Origin: Clostridia bacterium
Lineage (GTDB): Bacteria > Bacillota_E > RBS10-35 > JAJYVN01
Length of the DNA stretch: 6,517 bases
NCBI GenBank assembly: GCA_027335545.1
Contig: DAHWHV010000149.1
Coordinates: 1 to 6,517, forward strand
Direction: 5' to 3'
In this document: piece by piece, positions 5,604-6,517 of the stretch
Layout: each line of letters starts with the position of its first letter
How positions within the stretch are numbered: position 1 is the stretch's first letter
Translations under genes and position numbers: made by a program
Notes under the pieces: model-generated
Told to the model about the DNA's origin: nothing
Databases searched by the model: none
The model's input: the letters and a program-made list of their open reading frames with translations, nothing else

Positions 5604-6386
5604 GTGCTCGGCAACCTGTGGGTTTCCGCCTCGGGGATGCAGACGGACTCCTGGCGCATCACGGCCCTGGCCAACGACATCGCCAACGTCAACACGCCTG
5701 GCTTCCAGGCCCTGCTGCCCGGGACGACCAACACCGCGCCCCTGGCCGTCTACGCGGCGGGCCTGGCTGGCGGTCCCCCCGCCGTCGGCGCGGTGCTGGC
5801 GGGAGGGGGGACCACGCCCGCCGGGCTGCGGCTGGACCTGAGCCCGGGCGGCGTGCGGCCGACCGGACGCCCCCTGGACCTAGCCGTGCAGGGGGCGGGC
5901 TTCTTCGCCCTGCGCCCGGCGGCGGGTCAGACCGTTTACAGCCGTGCGGGCCGGTTCTTCGTGGACGCGGCCGGGGGCTTGGTGGACGGAGCGGGTCGGG
6001 CGCTGCTGGACTTGCAGGGGCGGGCCATCCGCCTTCCGCGCGGCGCCGGTGCGCCCGAGGTCTCTGCGGCTGGTGAGGTGACGGCGCTGGTCGGCGGGAA
6101 GCGCCAGGCGATCGCTCAGATCGGCCTGGTCCTCCCCACCAACGCCCAGGGGCTGGTGGGCGTCGGCGTCGGGACCCTGGCGGCGATGCCCACCGCCGGT
6201 CCCCTGCACACCTTCGCCCCGGGCCGCGGCCCCGCGGGCGCCCTGCACAGCGGCGTGCTGGAGGGCAGCAACGCCTCGCTGGCGACGCTGCTCCCCTCGC
6301 TCCTCTCCGCGCAGCGCGCCTACCAGATCAACGCGCGGGCCTTCGCCGTCGGGCTGCAGATGGAGCAACTCACCAACCAGCTCTGA
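5604..6386 (+). CDS. flhP: Flagellar rod/hook-basal body protein FlhP (FlgF/FlgG family)
   Basis: A 260-residue rod protein, paralogous to the product of the gene before it. The N-terminal domain has LWVSASGMQ and the classic NDIANVNTPGF motif (residues 24-34). The central FlgE/F/G-type part reads LAVQGAGFFALRP (from residue 93) and YSRAGRFFVDAAGGLVD. The C-terminus has GVLEGSNASLATLLPSLLSA (217-236) and QRAYQINARAF, the helix that packs in the rod core. The start is GTG at 5604, seven bases after GGAGGG (5591-5596); no in-frame ATG gives a complete rod motif. It should be cotranscribed with flhO and so also sit under the cyclic di-GMP switch. A 12-bp palindrome occupies the short gap before it. 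A 7-bp inverted repeat (6412-6418/6431-6437) after the stop could help end transcription. Confidence 0.92.
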   Translation: MLGNLWVSASGMQTDSWRITALANDIANVNTPGFQALLPGTTNTAPLAVYAAGLAGGPPAVGAVLAGGGTTPAGLRLDLSPGGVRPTGRPLDLAVQGAGFFALRPAAGQTVYSRAGRFFVDAAGGLVDGAGRALLDLQGRAIRLPRGAGAPEVSAAGEVTALVGGKRQAIAQIGLVLPTNAQGLVGVGVGTLAAMPTAGPLHTFAPGRGPAGALHSGVLEGSNASLATLLPSLLSAQRAYQINARAFAVGLQMEQLTNQL

Positions 6387-6410
6387 GCCGTTCCTCTCGC
6401 CGGGCAGTCG

Positions 6411-6517
6411 TCGCGGCGGAGAAGATGCCGCGCCGCGGCGCGGCCTTCACCTTCGCGGCGGAGGGTTGTGCCGCGGCGCGGCCTTCACCTTCGCGGCGGA
6501 GGGTTGTGCCGCGGCGC
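6411..6517. repeat. Tandem GC-rich repeat, about 38-bp unit, truncated by window end
   Basis: A unit starting TCGCGGCGGAG and ending CCGCGGCGCGGCCTTCACCT is present as a diverged 42-bp copy (6411-6452), a 38-bp copy (6453-6490) and the first 27 bases of a third (6491-6517) that is identical to the second as far as it goes. Each unit can form a hairpin, for example CGCGGC/GCCGCG (6454-6459/6470-6475). Copies abut without unique spacers, so it is not CRISPR. The first copy's hairpin may serve as a terminator for flhP. Confidence 0.85.

Noticed and set aside
6411..6517. CRISPR array
   Set aside because: Repeats abut directly and unit differences are internal; there are no unique spacers.

Overview
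The window is very GC-rich and reads as a high-GC, endospore-forming, flagellated Firmicute (a Symbiobacterium-, Thermaerobacter- or Limnochorda-like lineage is my guess; the sequence does not fix the genus). The evidence is a near-standard spoIIID (master regulator of the mother cell in sporulation) lying in the same direction as and upstream of two flagellar rod genes of the flhO-flhP type. This is the arrangement known from Bacillus (spoIIID-mbl-flhO-flhP), except that mbl is missing here.

Layout: (1) 1-1382, the 3' three quarters of a glutamine-dependent asparagine synthetase gene. (2) 1383-1864, a non-coding stretch with a cluster of strong DNA dyads (one a perfect 19-bp inverted repeat) and a protein-like but start-less remnant in frame 3. 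(3) 1865-3307, an intact large serine recombinase whose stop codon sits inside a perfect 14-bp inverted repeat. (4) 3379-3654 on the minus strand, a small putative secreted protein with five six-residue repeats. (5) 3969-4256, spoIIID, followed by a head-to-head array of short GC-rich repeats. (6) 4576-4750, a cyclic di-GMP-I (GEMM-I) riboswitch aptamer, an intrinsic-terminator-like hairpin with a T-rich tract, and the ribosome binding site of the next gene. (7) 4766-5554 flhO and 5604-6386 flhP. (8) 6411 to the window end, tandem GC-rich repeats of about 38 bp that run off the edge.

The clearest functional unit is riboswitch-flhO-flhP: the second messenger that controls the choice between motile and sessile life probably gates transcription of the rod genes directly, beside a sporulation regulator. 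The terminator and a competing GGCTG/CAGCC pairing suggest an OFF switch (ligand promotes termination), which is inference. The serine recombinase beside a sporulation gene recalls the recombinases of sporulation-excised elements such as skin, but nothing in the window shows that spoIIID is interrupted. I found no clearly new multi-gene system; the less explained items are the dyad cluster, the repeat arrays, the paired dyads ahead of both rod genes, and the small repeat protein.
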